From the NCBI RefSeq assembly GCF_947077765.1, contig NZ_CAMTTF010000001.1, positions 186,001 through 250,000 of the forward strand: 64,000 bases of DNA. The letters run 5' to 3'. This stretch comes from Salinibacter grassmerensis (GTDB lineage Bacteria; Bacteroidota; Rhodothermia; Rhodothermales; Salinibacteraceae). Below the pieces are notes generated by a model, which made no database searches, was not told where the DNA came from, and saw only the letters and a list, made by a program, of their open reading frames with translations. Position numbers and translations under genes: made by a program. Below, one piece after another: positions 63,851-64,000 of the stretch (the first letter of the stretch is position 1; each line of letters begins with the position of its first letter).

Positions 63851-64000
63851 ATGAGCGGAATTGCTGGCATCTGCTACACGGACGAGCGCCCCGTAGACCG
63901 GGCCGTCCTTCATCGCCTCTTGGAGGCCCAGTCCCATCGAGGGCCAGACGGATGGGGAGTGCAGTGCAACGCGTCCGTCGGCGTCGGGCATCTCGCGCTA
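63851..64000 (+). CDS. second asparagine-synthetase-like cyclase, 5' end only
   Basis: The frame starts MSGIAGICYTDERPVDRAVL and continues HRGPDGWGVQCNASVGVGHL before the window ends. It has the same Ser in place of the catalytic glutaminase Cys as the cyclase at 54005, marking it as a likely lasso C protein and not an ordinary asparagine synthetase. Only 50 residues are visible. Confidence 0.8.
   Translation, partial: MSGIAGICYTDERPVDRAVLHRLLEAQSHRGPDGWGVQCNASVGVGHLAL

Noticed and set aside
1-64000. tRNA, rRNA, CRISPR array, prophage or replication origin
   Set aside because: I looked for cloverleaf-like, repeat-spacer and phage-gene signs and saw none; a covariance-model search would be needed to exclude a single tRNA.

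Overview
The window looks like chromosome of a GC-rich, Gram-negative member of the Bacteroidota/Rhodothermota. A Salinibacter-like halophile is my best guess. This rests on an ECF sigma/FecR/TonB-receptor cassette typical of that group, strongly acidic proteins rich in Asp and Glu, high GC outside one island, and few clear Shine-Dalgarno sites. No rRNA, tRNA or species marker is present, so the assignment is inference.

Layout. (1) 1-7186, minus strand: a FecI-like sigma factor, FecR anti-sigma and TonB-dependent receptor operon, preceded by a hydantoinase/oxoprolinase A gene. (2) 7386-9312: a small toxin-antitoxin zone with one intact VapBC-type pair flanked by a decayed DUF3368 PIN gene and a decayed Fic-like fragment. 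(3) 10250-51781, plus strand: a very large surface-polysaccharide locus. It has a Wzc-like tyrosine kinase/chain-length protein, an SLBB-like export protein, two nucleotide-sugar epimerases, an ABC flippase-like transporter, a Wzy-like polymerase, a secreted beta-helix protein, an acetyltransferase, many GT2/GT4 glycosyltransferases, and six intact plus one broken sulfotransferase genes. The product is therefore probably a sulfated, acetylated extracellular polysaccharide. Inside it, about 21350-27730 is a visibly AT-rich island with an IS5-family remnant, a decayed GT2 copy, a GT4 gene that has apparently lost its ATG start, and an asparagine-synthase-like protein lacking an amidotransferase domain.

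(4) 52504-64000: the most interesting part, a lasso-peptide-type RiPP locus. It contains a nucleotidyltransferase-family protein, a PqqD/B1 leader-recognition protein, an asparagine-synthetase-like cyclase (C), a 50-residue precursor too short for normal gene calling, an HPr-kinase-like protein, two GT2 enzymes, an NAD-dependent oxidoreductase, an ABC exporter, and then a second B1 and the start of a second C at the window edge. The precursor at 56104-56256 has a textbook lasso leader (YxxPxIxxxGxxxxxT, Thr at -2) and a predicted 27-residue core with Gly1 and Asp8, the expected ends of an 8-residue macrolactam ring. A perfect 15-bp hairpin follows it. No B2 peptidase is visible; it probably lies beyond 64000 or elsewhere.

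How they work together: the locus from 10250 builds, sulfates and exports a polysaccharide. The lasso genes sit directly downstream on the same strand, with glycosyltransferases mixed in, so a decorated (phosphorylated or glycosylated) lasso peptide is plausible but unproven.
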